Positions 33,001-45,177 of a stretch of 64,000 nt of DNA are shown piece after piece. Position 1 is the first letter of the stretch, and every line of letters begins with the position of its first letter. The notes below the pieces were generated by a model, which saw nothing but the letters and a program-made list of their open reading frames with translations, was not told the DNA's origin and ran no database searches. Origin of the DNA: Blasia pusilla (lineage: Eukaryota; Marchantiophyta; Marchantiopsida; Blasiales); NCBI GenBank assembly GCA_050084515.1, contig CM114271.1, positions 48,608,001 to 48,672,000 of the forward strand, in the 5' to 3' direction. The position numbers and the translations under genes are program-made.

Positions 33001-35592
33001 ATTAAGGAAAAATTTGAGTTAATGTTAAAATCATATTCATGCTTCCTTCCTAATACTTTTTTTTTCGCTAATCCTAGTCGAAGGGGAGCGTCATTGGTTA
33101 CGATTACTTCTCCATCATGTGAGAGGATCTCAATCATATCAAGATTTGAGAACCATCGATGGTGTAGTTTATCCTACCTTCAAAGAGACCGCTATTCAGA
33201 TGGGACTTTTGGAGGACGATAGAGAGATATTTTCTTGCTTTGAAGAGGCGGTTGTCATTTGTACTGGCTATTCATTACGTCTACTCTTTAACATTTGTCT
33301 TCTATATAATACACCTTCCCTTCCGGCTATGGTGTGGGAACATTTTTTGGTTCCATTGACAGAAGATCTTCTACATCAAAGGCGTGAGGTAATATGCATG
33401 GCTTTTGTTGAGTTATTTTTTTTCTTATTTCTCTTATGAATATTTTAGGTACTTTATTTACGTTTTAACTTCTATATTTGTTGCTTGTAATAGAGAATTG
33501 GTATTCCGACCCTTCCATTGGATGTTCATATTATTAATCTTGCGTTATTGGAGGTCCATTACCATCTTCAAGATCATGGTAAAAGTATGGTGGACTTCCC
33601 CGACATGCCTCAACAAGATTTCCAAGCTATTGATTTATCTATTTCGCGTCTAGAAGAGGAAGAGCTCTCCTACGAGCATGATATTCTTTGTGAACGTGTG
33701 AGAGCAGGAGAGATGTCTTTAAATGATGGACAACGCGCAATTTGGGAAGTTATTTGTAATGCTTTTCGCGATATCTTACAGGATGCGCCACCTTCTGTAA
33801 GTGGATATTATGTATAGTATATTTTATTATTATTTTCTTACACTTTTTATTTATTTAAGTTTTATTCTTTTAACGTGCTTTTCTGTAACAAAAGATATGG
33901 ATTTTTCAAGCAAAACTTTTCTTTATCGATGGTCCTGGCGGAACAAGAAAAACATTTTTGTACAACCTTCTTCTTGCAATGGTACAGAGCGAGGGTCATA
34001 TAGCTCTTGCAGTTGCATCTTCGGGGATTGCCGCTTTATTATTGGATGGAGGTCGTACTGCTTATTCTCGATTCAAGATTCCTATCCAAGTACATGAAAG
34101 TTCCACTTGCAAGTAAGTCTAGATTTAAGATTTCTTTTTCTTTTATGGCATGCATATTATTGTTTTATTCTTTGATTATCCTTCATAAATGTTCCTCAGA
34201 TATTGTTTTGTTATCGATTTTCCAGCCTATCGGTCAATAGTCATATGGCCCGCCTTATACAAAAGGCGAAGTTGATCATGTGGGATGAAGCTCCTATGAC
34301 CCATCGTCACGCATTTGAGGCTGTTAATCGTACTTTCCAAGATATCATGGGTTTGATGGATCCTCGATTACGAGATTTGCCTTTTGGGGGGAAGATCATT
34401 TTATTTGGTGGTGACTTTCGACAACTTCTTCCAGTTGTTCGTCGTGGAGATCGTGCCACAGTTGTGCGTGCAACACTTAGGAGATCTCTTATTTGGTTTG
34501 ACGTGAGATTATTGAAACTCACTACCAACATGAGAGTTAATACTGTACAAGGTATTGAAGAATAAATCTAATATTTCACCTTTTTCATTTCATGTGGTTT
34601 TTGTTTATTTTTAATATTTACTTATTCCTTCATCTTATATTTATTATCAGGATATGCACGAGAAGAGCAAGAATCGTTTGCAACGTGGTTATTAGAGGTA
34701 GGAGAGGGTCGTGTAGCGTTACATTTGGACCTTGGAGAGGATTTTATACAAGTTCCGGATGCGAGAATTGTTAAAACCACAAGGATCAATGATTTCATTG
34801 ACATTGTTTATGGACACGATGTTCATAAGTGGAGTGACATTGATTTCTTGAGGGGTACATCCATTTTGTCAACCAAGAATACTACTGTGGATATTATAAA
34901 CGGAGAAATCATGTCTCGATTTCCAGGAGAGGTAATATTTATATTCTTGAATATCATTATTCTATTTTGATTGTTCTACTGCTATATTTTTCTCTCATCT
35001 CTCTTATTATTAATGATTTATTTTGTTTTTGCAAGAGCATACTTTCTTGAGTGCTGATTCTGTTTCCGACGATGAGATGAGACTTGTTTATCCAACAGAA
35101 TTTTTGAATACATGTTTACCATCTGGATTGCTAGCTCATTGTTTGACTTTGAAGATTGGAGCTCCGATAATGCTATTACGAAATATGAATGGAGCAAAGG
35201 GACAAGCAAACGAGACTCGACTGGTGATAACTGGCTTTAGTCGACATCTTATAGATGCAACAATTATCACGGGAAAAAACATTGGAGCTCGAGTTTTCAT
35301 TCCACGCATTTCATTGATTGCTTCTGATTCCGGCCTACCATTTGATTTACGACGATTTCAATTTCCTATCTGTCCTGCTTTTGCAATGTCTATTAATAAG
35401 TCTCAAGGTCAAACATTAGATAGAGTTGATATTTACTTGCCCAATCCAATATTTTCTCATGGGCAATTGTATGTTGTCTTGTCAAGAGTAAGCTCAAAGA
35501 ATTCTATTCATATTATGACAGATAATGAAAATGCTACTAACAAAATAAATATTTACACTAGGAATATTATATATAATGAAGTGCTAAATTAA
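30021..35592 (+). pseudogene. Helitron RepHel protein, multi-exon, two stops
   Basis: Rep part: zinc-binding VVCPTCNALHWKCE (about 30,475), PDYFLTMTCKPKWPEI (about 31,705), GLPHVHILI with the HUH histidines (about 31,910), then KYFYKYVYKG with the two tyrosines (about 32,433). Helicase part: Walker A reads GPGGTRKT (about 33,925; the usual GPGGTGKT has lost a Gly), Walker B MWDEAPM (about 34,280), motif III GGDFRQLLP (34,408) and the C-terminal INKSQGQTL and YVVLSRV (35,393-35,490). Introns of about 90-130 bases with GT-AG ends split it near 32,195, 32,545, 32,968, 33,390, 33,797, 34,115, 34,555 and 34,932. TAA stops at 31,320 and about 32,498 break the frame. The rest is well kept. Confidence 0.85.
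30066..30335 (+). repeat. 45-residue tandem duplication inside the RepHel N-terminus
   Basis: Two 135-bp units, 30,066-30,200 and 30,201-30,335, both encode HLDEVHEIAHV...LIR.DAN...NREGH...SIPNVGS. They stay in frame and differ at about 13 residues. They follow the basic GQRRRHA run and precede the zinc-binding region. No function is known to me. Confidence 0.9.
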
Positions 35593-36310
35593 ATTAAAAT
35601 AACATTATATACGTAAAGTTTTATATTGGCATTCATTTTCTAGATTTTGTAATACTTCATTTATTAATTTTGCATATGCTAGATTTCGATGCTTCAGTGT
35701 GACATTCATGTCCATTCCCATAACTATGTACCTCTTACCTGTGGTTTGTACAACCTACAAATTGGTTAAGGACCCATAATACGGTCGTAAACTCGGTTGC
35801 CGTGAGTGATGTAAGGAGAACGACGGCTACCTCCTTGCGTACGAGATCGCCCTCTACGCGACCTCGTGCGCAAAAGTGTTTTGAAGTTCGAAAGTCTCTT
35901 TGAGACGAGTCAGGAGTGCGCATCAGCCGCTAGCAAATACGAGCGAGCGAAAGAGCATCAGAGCGAGAGCCGGGGCGGCGGAGAAGGTGGAGTTGTTGTG
36001 TCCCACGGGACAAATTCTCGGACGCTCAGAACAAAGCAATCCTCGTATGGCGGGCGATTCGCGAGCTCAGATGAAGCGTTTATACCGAATTTTCCATCCT
36101 CTACGCAACTCCTGGGCAACGACCACAACGAAGAGTAGCGTAGAGTAGATTTCATAAAGAATATAAGAGTGGTTGGTTGATTGGAGGTCGGAAGTGGGCG
36201 TGGAGCCGGAGGTGAAGAGGAGAGTGCGGGGAGATCACGAATTGTGAGTGTGGGGACGGAGGCGGGGAAGGGAGGCGCGGTGGGAGTTGGTTTGTTTGCG
36301 TGGGAGTGCA
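35593..36310 (+). other. Helitron 3' flank and putative hslU 5' region
   Basis: 35,593-35,700 is AT-rich and may hold the Helitron 3' end. 35,740-36,310 is GC-rich with many CG dinucleotides, and it ends at the first in-frame ATG of hslU. It probably contains the hslU promoter and 5' untranslated region. No TATA box stands out. Confidence 0.45.
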
Positions 36311-36463
36311 ATGGGACACGTTCTGCACCGCTTCTCAGGGCGATTGCCTGTTGCCTGCATATCGCAGATGCGTAATCATATGCTTGCTGCCTTCGCTTCG
36401 TCCTCTTCCAATCTCCTCGTGCCGCCGTCTCCCTATCGGCACATCTGGTCGTCTCGGATATCA

Positions 36464-36502
<39 letters not shown>

Positions 36503-39500
36503 CCTTTCATGTGTGCCTTGACTATGGTCCCGGGTCAGAAAAATCTGGATAAAAAGAAATTCCAGGCCTTATAAAAAAAAAACAAAACCAAACACCAAAT
36601 CTCCTCAGTGAGAACCCCGAACAGGAATCTAGCTGTGAAGGTGCCTGTCGCGGATGCGATGTCAATATCACATATGCATATGTGGAAGGGGTCCGATAAG
36701 CCAGATAGGCTTCCCGTGGATATTAGATTGCCCTCTCTCTCTCTGGGATCCCCGTGGACATTAAATTGCCCCATTCATTCTCTCCTCGATTGCTATTGTC
36801 GTGGGGTGTAGGGCATGCGTAACACGATCTCTTCCGCTCCTCCATCGTCTGGAAGTCTAATCTGTAGGTAGTGGGAGGCCCCGGTTTTGTTTTACAGCGT
36901 AGAATACTGCCCTTGACGCCGAGCTTCCAAAGTTACAATTGATCAAATCCAGTAGGTTAATGTTACTTGTTTTTCGATGGCAGTAGAGCAGTGGTTGTAT
37001 TTCCCGATGTAGTCTTGCTGGGAGTCGCGAGCTTGAAGTGTATCACATTGGATCTAATTCCCTCATCTGGAGTTTAGGAGGGATTTTGCTGGTCGCAGGT
37101 CCATGGAATAAAAGGGTTTTAAAAAAATCTCTCCTACTAGACCTATCGGTCTACGGAGGAGGCCTCGAGCAATTTGAGTCTACAGAATGGTTCAATTCTA
37201 TTAGGTAGTTCCGTGGGCAGGAGCAAGAATCCGTCAATTGTCGGCCGTCGATTATGCTTTCTTAGTCCTTCCTCATCTGCAAATTATGCGAGGTTTGTCA
37301 TCGCCTGGTACCCAATGAATCAGCCGGCTTGATTTGCTGCACGGAATTCTGTGAGGCATTCCTGCGGCATTTCCAGCATATCAAAGTTTCGAGATTGTTT
37401 GAGATTGCGATCAGGTGATGGTCCAATTACGTCCAATTAGGATAGCGTCGAACAATTTTAGGTGTCAGGATTTGTCTAGTCTATTCAGTTCACCAGTTGA
37501 GCTTCCAATTCTTCTTAGAATTATACACTGCACGAACAAGACGGTTCTCGTTTCTAATCACTTTCCCGCCTCCAAAAAATGGATGATTTGGCTGTCAAGG
37601 TTTTAACTATCAGACAGTCTGCAAGGTTTGTGTCATTGTTGTTGCAAGTGGATGTATTCTTCGTCTCCACCCGCCAAAATAGTTTAATGTCAAAGGAGTG
37701 GTATTAACCTACATGAAGGTCTGTAGGTTGGGGTGTTTAAAATTCCTTCTATTTGTGTGGAGGGGCGTCTGTTATTTACTTGCTGAGAGGAAAGCTGTGA
37801 TTGGTTTCAAATTTCTCTTCACAATTCTGTTTTGCCTCAAGAGATGAATAGGAAGTCAATAGAAACGTATGTATTGGTCAGTGGAAGGTTTAAGAAATGG
37901 ATGCTTACAAGGGTGTTGAGTTCTAGTGGAATCCTCACATCTTTCCTTTGTTGATGTTGCTCCATGATTGAATTTCGAATCAGGGAATTTGGGAGTTTTG
38001 AAATTGGCAATCTCTTTTCACAGGGCTTGTGAACTAAACTTTGTTGGTCGGTGCACGCAGATCTGCGGAAGCAAGTGGCACATTACTTGCATCTTCAGAA
38101 TCATCCGATGGTCCAGCACCACAGTCTAATGGATTACCGACAGGTGCCCTGTTTGAATTGGAGAAATGAAAAATTACTGAAATGCCCAGTTGTTTTGGTT
38201 GGTCATAATGTTTTGTATCATGTAGTTTATGTTTGCAATCATCATTCACAGCTGGGATGAACCAAGCTATGGAACAGTTGCACGTATTTTGGTTGATTGG
38301 CAGATGACCAAGAAGCAGAGGCTCTGACGCCTGCTAAAGTGGTGGAGATGCTGGACCGCTATATTGTTGGGCAAATGGAAGCTAAACGGGCTGTGGCTGT
38401 GGCTCTGCGTATGCGCTCACCAGCCTTGCTGCTGCCTCTTGTCTGATCCACTCCACAACTGGTGGGCTAATGTTGTGTGGGGCAAATGTTTGTATGATCT
38501 CTGCTGTATTTCAAACCCCTTAGGATTCAGTGGATCTTCACCTTGCTTTGACAGTGTGGATAGAAGACTTACGTTTGTGTAGGCCTATCCAGGAAGAGGG
38601 AAAAGGTTGTAGCAGAGGCACTTCTAGTGCCAGGACCATCTTACTGAAGTGACACAGTGATTGTTGTGGATAGATTTTGTTGTTAATAATCTGAGTGTGT
38701 TCCTGCAGCTCAAATATTTCTGGCTTCGAAAGTCCTTCCAACCTTCAATGTTTTCGTGTCTGAATTATGTATTCCTTTGGAAAGGAAATGCCTTGGACTT
38801 TTGGTTCAAGGCAACCCTACTCAAAGTTTGGTCTTAAGTTTGCTATGTTTGTGTAAGAATTTTTTTGGGTGTGTATTACATTGTGACAACCTGTTAAGCT
38901 GTTGGTGCATGAATGTGATTGTTGAATGGCCTGGAATATCTCAGCATGTCCAGAAACGGTCGAATCATTGGAAGTGAACTCTTATTGTTATCTTGGCTGT
39001 ACATGGTAACTGTCTTCTGGAGCAAGTGCTGTTGTTATGCTTTGAGGGCATTATTGTGGATGGCCATTGTTATGACTTTTTTCTCTGGGTTTCTCTGGAC
39101 AGGAAATAGATGGCGACGACATCGAATACCCACAGCATTACGAACTGAAATAGTTCCCAAGAATATTCTTATGATTGGTCCCACTGGTTGTGGGAAAACA
39201 GAAATAGCCCGGCGTTTAGCAAAGCTTGCATATGCTCCGTTTGTTAAGGTATGTTTGTCATAACTACGTATTTTTGTGGTTAGGTGAGGGTAGTTGTGTG
39301 AACCTTGTGTTTTTGAATCCTCATCAGTGCTAACAGAATTTTGTTGTTGTAGGTTGAAGCGACCAAGTTCACTGAAGTAGGATTTCATGGTCGAGATGTT
39401 GACCAAATTATCAGAGACCTAGTTGACAATGCTATACTGCTGCAGCGACAGAAGGTTGTATCTGGTTATGTGTCTCTTTGTGGTATCCAGAAATGGCCTT

Positions 39501-42366
39501 AGGTATTCAAGAGTGGCTTGAGCTCTTTGCTGTAAAGTTGGGCATAGATGATGCTGTTTAAGACTGTTTTTGACTCATCATGCAAACTGGTACTTTATCT
39601 CAATTTGTTGTGGAATTTCTTTGCAGGTAAGAACTAGAGTTGTGAAATTAGTTGAGCGCAACGTGGAAACTCGCATTCTAGATGTTCTACTTGGTGAACA
39701 ACACCCTGTGGAGGTGAATTCCATTGTCCACTACTTCAGATGGTTTTTGGGAGAGAATTTATGTCCTTACAGAAACAGTCTGTGGTATGTCATTTTACTT
39801 CTTGGAGAGTTGCCTCTTATTCTGACATGGCACTGTTCGTTTTAAAACCCAAGCAGGGGGAGGGTTCCGTACCAGATACAGTTGAAATGTTCAAGAAGCT
39901 TTACAGAGAGGGCGCGATGGACAATCGCAAAATTCAACTTGACATACCTGATGGACGGGCTCGCCTTCCTGTGGACATTGTCAGCGGTGGTGGTTTTGCT
40001 GTAAACGAGCTCATCTATCGGGTAAGATGGAATCAACTTCTGTGGTACGAGTGGGGATTGATTGTGCAAAGCAGCTCATGATAGTTCTTATGCGATGTGT
40101 TGGTTAGAACAGAGAAGAGTGCACAAGACCTCCTTTTACTTGAAAAAGAAGAAGTGAAGCTGTTTTGCTCTTCCTGTATGTCAATCTTTATGAAGATTTG
40201 TACGTGTTCTTTTCTACTAAAAGATTAAGACTACTGTGTTCTGCATTTATGAGCCAATTGTTTAGCTATTTTTTATGAGTATTGGGGAGTAAGGGCTTTT
40301 ACTTCTTGAGGTTTAATCTCTCGAAGTGGACTTTCTCCAGACATCGGAGGATAATAATCACTTTGTTTCCGGAGATGTACGTCATATTCAAGCACATGAA
40401 CTCTATTTTTCAATCTGGATATGAATCTTTGAGCAGATGGAGAAGGTATTCAAATCTCAAAAGATGGAGCGGCGGGAGATCACCATTGGTGAGGCAAGAC
40501 CTTTACTGACAGAGTCAGAAATGGAAAAACATCTTAATTCGGATAAAATTACTAAGGATGCAATTGAGGTGGGTGTTTATCTGATGTCTCTGCTGATTTG
40601 GACGTTTTGTCATGTGGCACATGTGGACTGAGAAAGTTGCCCGTCCAGTTCATGTTACTTGATGATGAAGGGTTGTAAATGATTATCCTATTGTCTGTAT
40701 GAGGTTACTTCAATGAATTCTTATATGGCTTCTCTGCCTTCTTTGTGGCAGCTTGCAGAATCAGATGGCATTGTCTTTATTGACGAGATTGACAAGATTG
40801 TGACAAGTAATGATTCTAGACATGGTGCTGATGCTAGTTCTGAAGGTGTCCAACGGGACCTGCTACCAATAATAGAGGGATGGTAAGTCCGTGGCTGATG
40901 TCCTCTGATTCTCAAACATCCCCCCCTTCCGAATGTTTGCTTTTGCAATTTGCATAGACTTTGGGTTTTGTATGCTTGGAGCATGCAAGGAAGGATTGCT
41001 ATTATGAATAAGCTAAAGCATTCCTTTTCAGAACCTCTGACATGGTTTGTGACTTGGAATATGTGCTTGATGCAGTACGGTGAGCACAAAGTATGGCAAC
41101 GTCAACACTGATCACATGCTTTTCATCTGCAGTGGTGCATTTCATGCCTGTAAACCAAGTGATATGTTAGCTGAGTTGCAAGGAAGGCTACCTATTCGTG
41201 TTGAGCTTAAGGGGCTTACTCGTGAGGTAAAAGATACTTGATCAGGCAGACTAGCTCTATGGGAACAAGTCAATTTTTGCTCATAGATTGGTACTCATTA
41301 AGGTTGCGTCGTCCACATTTTTTTCATCATCATAGTGACATGAAACTTGTGGAGCAGAAATTTTTGTGACACCTGATGACCGTCATGCTGTTGCAGGATC
41401 TGTATCGGATACTCACAGAACCTGAAACGAATATGATCAAACAGCAGCAATTGCTTATGAAAACTGAGAACATTGACCTGGTGTTCACAGATGAAGCAAT
41501 TGATGAACTTGCAGCTGTAGCAGCAGAGGTAAGATTAGGATGTATAATTTGTCTCTACACATAGCCCTGAATATGACACATGACCTTGGTTGCACATGTT
41601 AGTTAACCATGACATGCAAGGAAATGCTTGTGCTTTCAGGTGAAGAACTTCTAAGCTAACTCATTTTTTCCTGTCAATAACAGGTGAACAGGTATCTTGA
41701 TAATATTGGTGCAAGAAGACTACACACTGTAAGTTTCCGCATTAGCTATGTCAATACGGGATTGATGTGAGCTGTGCTGGATTGATTGATTAATATGAGA
41801 TGTAGATTGAACCTCTAAATTGTAAAAATCTTATCTGACTTATTGTTTAAAGAGGGTGGCCACTAAGGTATGGTTGTAAGCAAGACAGTATACTGCATTA
41901 ATTGATTAGACCGCTTACTGTGCACACCCCTGTTCAAGTAGTTTTAGTGTGCTTTCCACCTCAGTGTACCTTGTTTCCACCTTATTTTGGACTCTGAAAG
42001 ATATACCTGGTTGAGTGATTACAGGTGATTGAAAGAGTTGTCGAAGAGATAAGCTTCCATGCTCCTGAAAGAGCTGGACAGACCTACATAATTGATAAGG
42101 AGGTTTGTCCAGTCTCATGGCATTTTAAGTACTTGTAGTTTACCTCATGTGTGTTTATATAGGAGGTCTTCAGGTCTGCTCCTATCAGTAAATCATGTGC
42201 CAAATAACACGTATACCTCTGGTGCATGTAGCTACTTCATGCAGTGCTCTTGAGGTTTGTATTTGGTGGTACCTAATTTACAATGTAAACTTGATATGTG
42301 CAGAAAGTAAGAAATTCCATGGGTGATCTCCTTCAGAAGACTGATCTTTCAAAGTTCGTGCTGTAG
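36311..42366 (+). CDS. hslU: Mitochondrial HslU (ClpY), ATPase of the HslUV protease; 14 exons
   Basis: HslU is a AAA+ unfoldase that feeds substrates into the HslV peptidase, in eukaryotes in mitochondria. Exons: 36311-36465, 38061-38143, 38304-38408, 39103-39248, 39353-39454, 39627-39713, 39857-40021, 40437-40568, 40752-40882, 41076-41226, 41397-41528, 41684-41728, 42025-42102, 42304-42366. All junctions are GT-AG, phases agree and the total is 1,575 bases (524 residues). Residues 1-52 are Arg/Ser-rich without acidic residues, fitting a mitochondrial presequence. Then come RYIVGQ, NRWRR, Walker A GPTGCGKT (140-147), pore loop GFHG (173-176, bacterial GYVG), Walker B IVFIDEID (332-339), [10 protein letters not shown], sensor-2 GARRL (472-476) and C-terminal LSKFVL, which in bacteria docks on HslV. 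Exon 1 is the least certain. No HslV gene is in the window. Confidence 0.92.
36467..36495 (+). repeat. CT microsatellite at the first hslU splice donor
   Basis: The run starts inside the donor GTCTCTCT of intron 1 (exon ends at 36,465), so the 5' splice site is embedded in the repeat. Length change of the repeat would alter the donor context. Confidence 0.8.
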
Positions 42367-42486
42367 TTGGAGTGTCATGTTACGATGTAAACTTGATATG
42401 TGCAGAAAGTAAGAAATTCCATGGGTGATCTCCTTCACAAGACTGATCTTTCAAAGTTCGTGCTGTAGTTGGAGTGTCATGTTATG
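42283..42486 (+). repeat. 102-bp tandem duplication of the last hslU exon
   Basis: The units are 42,283-42,384 and 42,385-42,486. Each holds the acceptor (GATATGTGCAG), the full 63-base last exon and its TAG stop, plus flank. They differ at only a few positions; in the exon, CAG becomes CAC (Gln to His). Splicing to the second acceptor (exon 42,406-42,468) would give a protein differing by one residue. Confidence 0.95.
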
Positions 42487-44032
42487 CCAATACAATCTAG
42501 AGTAACACATGTGTTGATGACCAAATTTGGGTCATATAAAGCTTAATACCTGCCTCCTAGAATTCATTTGTGTATAAGGTAAAATGTAAATGAGGGATTT
42601 CACATTGCAGCATGCGGAATGAGTGCAGTTTGCTTTTATGAGAAATGTCCATTATGAAGTGTTGCTAGCAGGAGAGTTTTGGCATGTGAGTTGACCTTAC
42701 TCTCTGTGAGAAGTTGCAATTTGTGTGAGCCTAGGTACAGAAGACTGCATGTGAAATTTGGGAACCATCAGGTCGTCCTGCAAATATAATAAAGAAATTT
42801 GCAAGAAATCTGGATCTCTTGGCCTGAAGAGTCGCTTCTGGAAATGAGTTGGGATGAATTATTAGGTGGCGTGAAGGTTTGCCTTTTGACAATGCCTGCC
42901 TTATTGACTATACTCCTGACCACTACTCCTCTGCCTCATTGACACTGCTGTCATTTAGCTCACTCCACTAACTCATAATTAGTCATAAGAATTTAGATGT
43001 ACCTGTAGCAAGGGCTTAATGGTAAACCCTAAACCCTCCCAACCTAATGCAATGCAAGAATGGACAGTTGTCTTAATGAGTGCTCTGCAACATTAGGGCC
43101 ACTCATTTCTGGGTCTCGAGGTAGTCTTGTTTGGAGAAATTGCTAACTCTATTGGTATGGAAGAGGATTTTGTCGCCTTTCAGATGATGCTGAATATTAG
43201 TTTTAAAATAGTTCATTACTATTTAATTTCCACACATGTGGACCAGAGGGGTTTCCTTCCTACCCTGGACTTATCCATTATCCGAGAGAAACAAGAAGCC
43301 ATAGTAGCTTCCTCCATTTGCCCACAATCCTTTGGATTTGTTGCAATAGGTGTCATGTGTTCTCTTTGAATTCTGGATGTAAGACAGGTTGTATAGACTA
43401 CTAACATCTTGCAGGAGTGGTGATGGGTTCCAAACTTGCTTCCTTTTGAATGTAGAGAGATTTAACCCTAAGTTGCCCATCATGCCATTTATGGTGTTTT
43501 TGGATAGATTCTAGGAAGTAATTGTTTTGGAGGGTTAGGTTTTCGATAGCTTGATCATGGCATCAAGGTTCCTCCGAGGAAATGTATCTATCTTGATCAA
43601 ATATGTCGGTGTTGACCTGTTACTTCCGTCCAGTGCTAGACAAACCATTGCCATCGGCTTTTGTAACCAACCGATGGAACACATTGATTGCACTTATTCC
43701 ACTCCCACCTACGGCGACCAATCGAGTAGGGCATCTCAAACAACCTCCCATGGAAAAATCTGCTGGTTTCATACATGTTGGCCGGACGTCCACAAGAGGT
43801 CAATTTTGTCCATGGTCAGGTATAGGGTTTCTGATGAGGAACTTGTTTGGCTCTAGAATCTCTACCCGCTCTATTCTCTATGGCAAAGACTGGAAAAATT
43901 TGACAAGATGCTTTGTAAGATGTCATATTAAGCTCCTTGATTGCCCAATTGCACCTCGATCTGCTCGTCTACACAACCCACATTTTGAACCTATGGGTTT
44001 GTCATTGGTCGACTAGCCTAGCTGCCAGTAGT
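42487..44032. other. hslU 3' flank; no second gene recognised
   Basis: The hslU 3' untranslated region and poly(A) site probably lie in the first few hundred bases. (CCCTAAA)2 at about 43,025 is too short to call a telomeric repeat. The open frames at 43,551-44,016 overlap each other in two frames and match nothing I know. Confidence 0.4.
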
Positions 44033-44121
44033 GACCCTTCACGATGTCGCGCACATACACATTGTTGATCACAACACACAACACCGATTTTCCTAACACG
44101 CGGATAGATCCACACACCTCT
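44033..44121 (-). repeat. Short inverted LTR fragment of the methyltransferase Gypsy family
   Basis: The reverse complement matches 21,495-21,598: GTGTGGATCTATCCGCGTGTT, AAATCGGTGTTGTGTG and ATGTGTATGTGCGCGACA. About 90 bases remain. It is followed by a CT run at 44,135-44,157. Confidence 0.75.
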
Positions 44122-44527
44122 CCTCAAAATGCGGATCTCTCTCTCTCTCTCTCTCTCCCCGGAGATGACCCGTGAGATCAAATGGCTCACTGAGATTGAT
44201 CGCACCAAACTCTCGCCACTATGTCAGGAAAAAATGAGGCAGTGTGACAAGGAATGACTCCATGCAGTTGTCTCACATTCAACAGAGGTTATACCATATC
44301 TGGAAGTGGCATCCATCACCGGACGGTTCTCTGAACTAGAAGGAAAATGGGAAAGCTTTTAGGCCAACCAGATGTTGGCATGGAATACAATGATGTAGGC
44401 AGCAAAAGAAAAGCATGGATGCAAGATGGATACGAAGTGGAATTAGCTGGTCGCTTTGGAAAACATGCAATTGAAGAAGGAAATCCTTCAAAGAGGATAG
44501 AACTCGGCTTGGGAAAGCAATGCAAGA

Positions 44528-44938
44528 ATGCAGTTTAAGCGGGAAGCAAATAGTAGGGCAAGTGGGCACACGACCACAACACAAATCACACAGGTTGCAA
44601 CACACGTAGCCAAAGAGGTAGCAAAGGAGGAAGCAGATAGGGTCCTAGAAATCCAGGATAGGAAAACCAGAGAACTCAATTTAGTTATCATGGGACTGCA
44701 CTTTTCCAAGGAAGAAGATTGTAATTCAGTTTTGCAAGAGAAGGTCTTCACAACTCTCGGGGTCACACCAACAGTCACCTTCACAGGGATCAGACTTGGG
44801 AAAGGAACATGGGACCGACCAGCACCAATGTTGGTACAATTTGATCCCTCACAACGGGGACCAGCGATGGAAACGAGGTTGGCCATCCTCAAGAAAGCGA
44901 TCTGGAAGGATCTGCTATCCGTATCTTCCCAGATCTGA
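44528..44938 (+). pseudogene. LINE ORF1, RNA-binding-like fragment
   Basis: This is a basic, coiled-coil-like start (VATHVAKEVAKEEADRVLEI), then an RRM-like core with RELNLVIMGL, GIRLGKG, RPAPMLVQF and LAILKKAIW, as in ORF1 proteins of L1-like elements that coat the element RNA. It is open for 136 codons. The N-terminal part lies in another frame (44,347-44,538), so it is probably broken. Confidence 0.65.
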
Positions 44939-45177
44939 CCACCAAGCAAAGAGCAACACTCCCTATTGAAAGGGAGAAGGTTCTGGCTGCCAGCAACAAC
45001 GGTCTTTGGAAAGGCCACGACACCAGTACCTAGGAGAAACAAAAATATGCACCAACACGACAAACAGGAGGGGCAATGAGCGAAAACTCGGATTCCAACC
45101 AGGGAATTAGCAATTCTACAACTCGGAACCAAGACTTGGAGGTGACAAACCTCCATAACAAGACCTCCTTATAGGGA

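Larger units (their letters stand above)
29109..35592 (+). mobile_element. Helitron with Rep-helicase gene
   Basis: This is a rolling-circle DNA transposon. A Rep endonuclease part (HUH motif and two-tyrosine region) is followed by a Pif1-type helicase, the defining RepHel protein. Outer limits are those of recognised coding sequence. I could not fix the TC...CTRR ends or the 3' hairpin by eye. Confidence 0.8.

Noticed and set aside
35958-36464. 168-codon minus-strand frame over hslU exon 1
   Set aside because: It is antisense to the presequence exon; Pro/Ser-rich text comes from GC-rich composition.
36311-42366. Bacterial contamination or recent transfer as source of hslU
   Set aside because: Fourteen exons with GT-AG introns and a presequence show an established nuclear gene.
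43020-43040. (CCCTAAA)2 as an interstitial telomere
   Set aside because: Only two units; chance is a sufficient explanation.
43551-44016. Two overlapping open frames of 101 and 137 codons
   Set aside because: They overlap in different frames, have no recognised motif and abut an LTR fragment.
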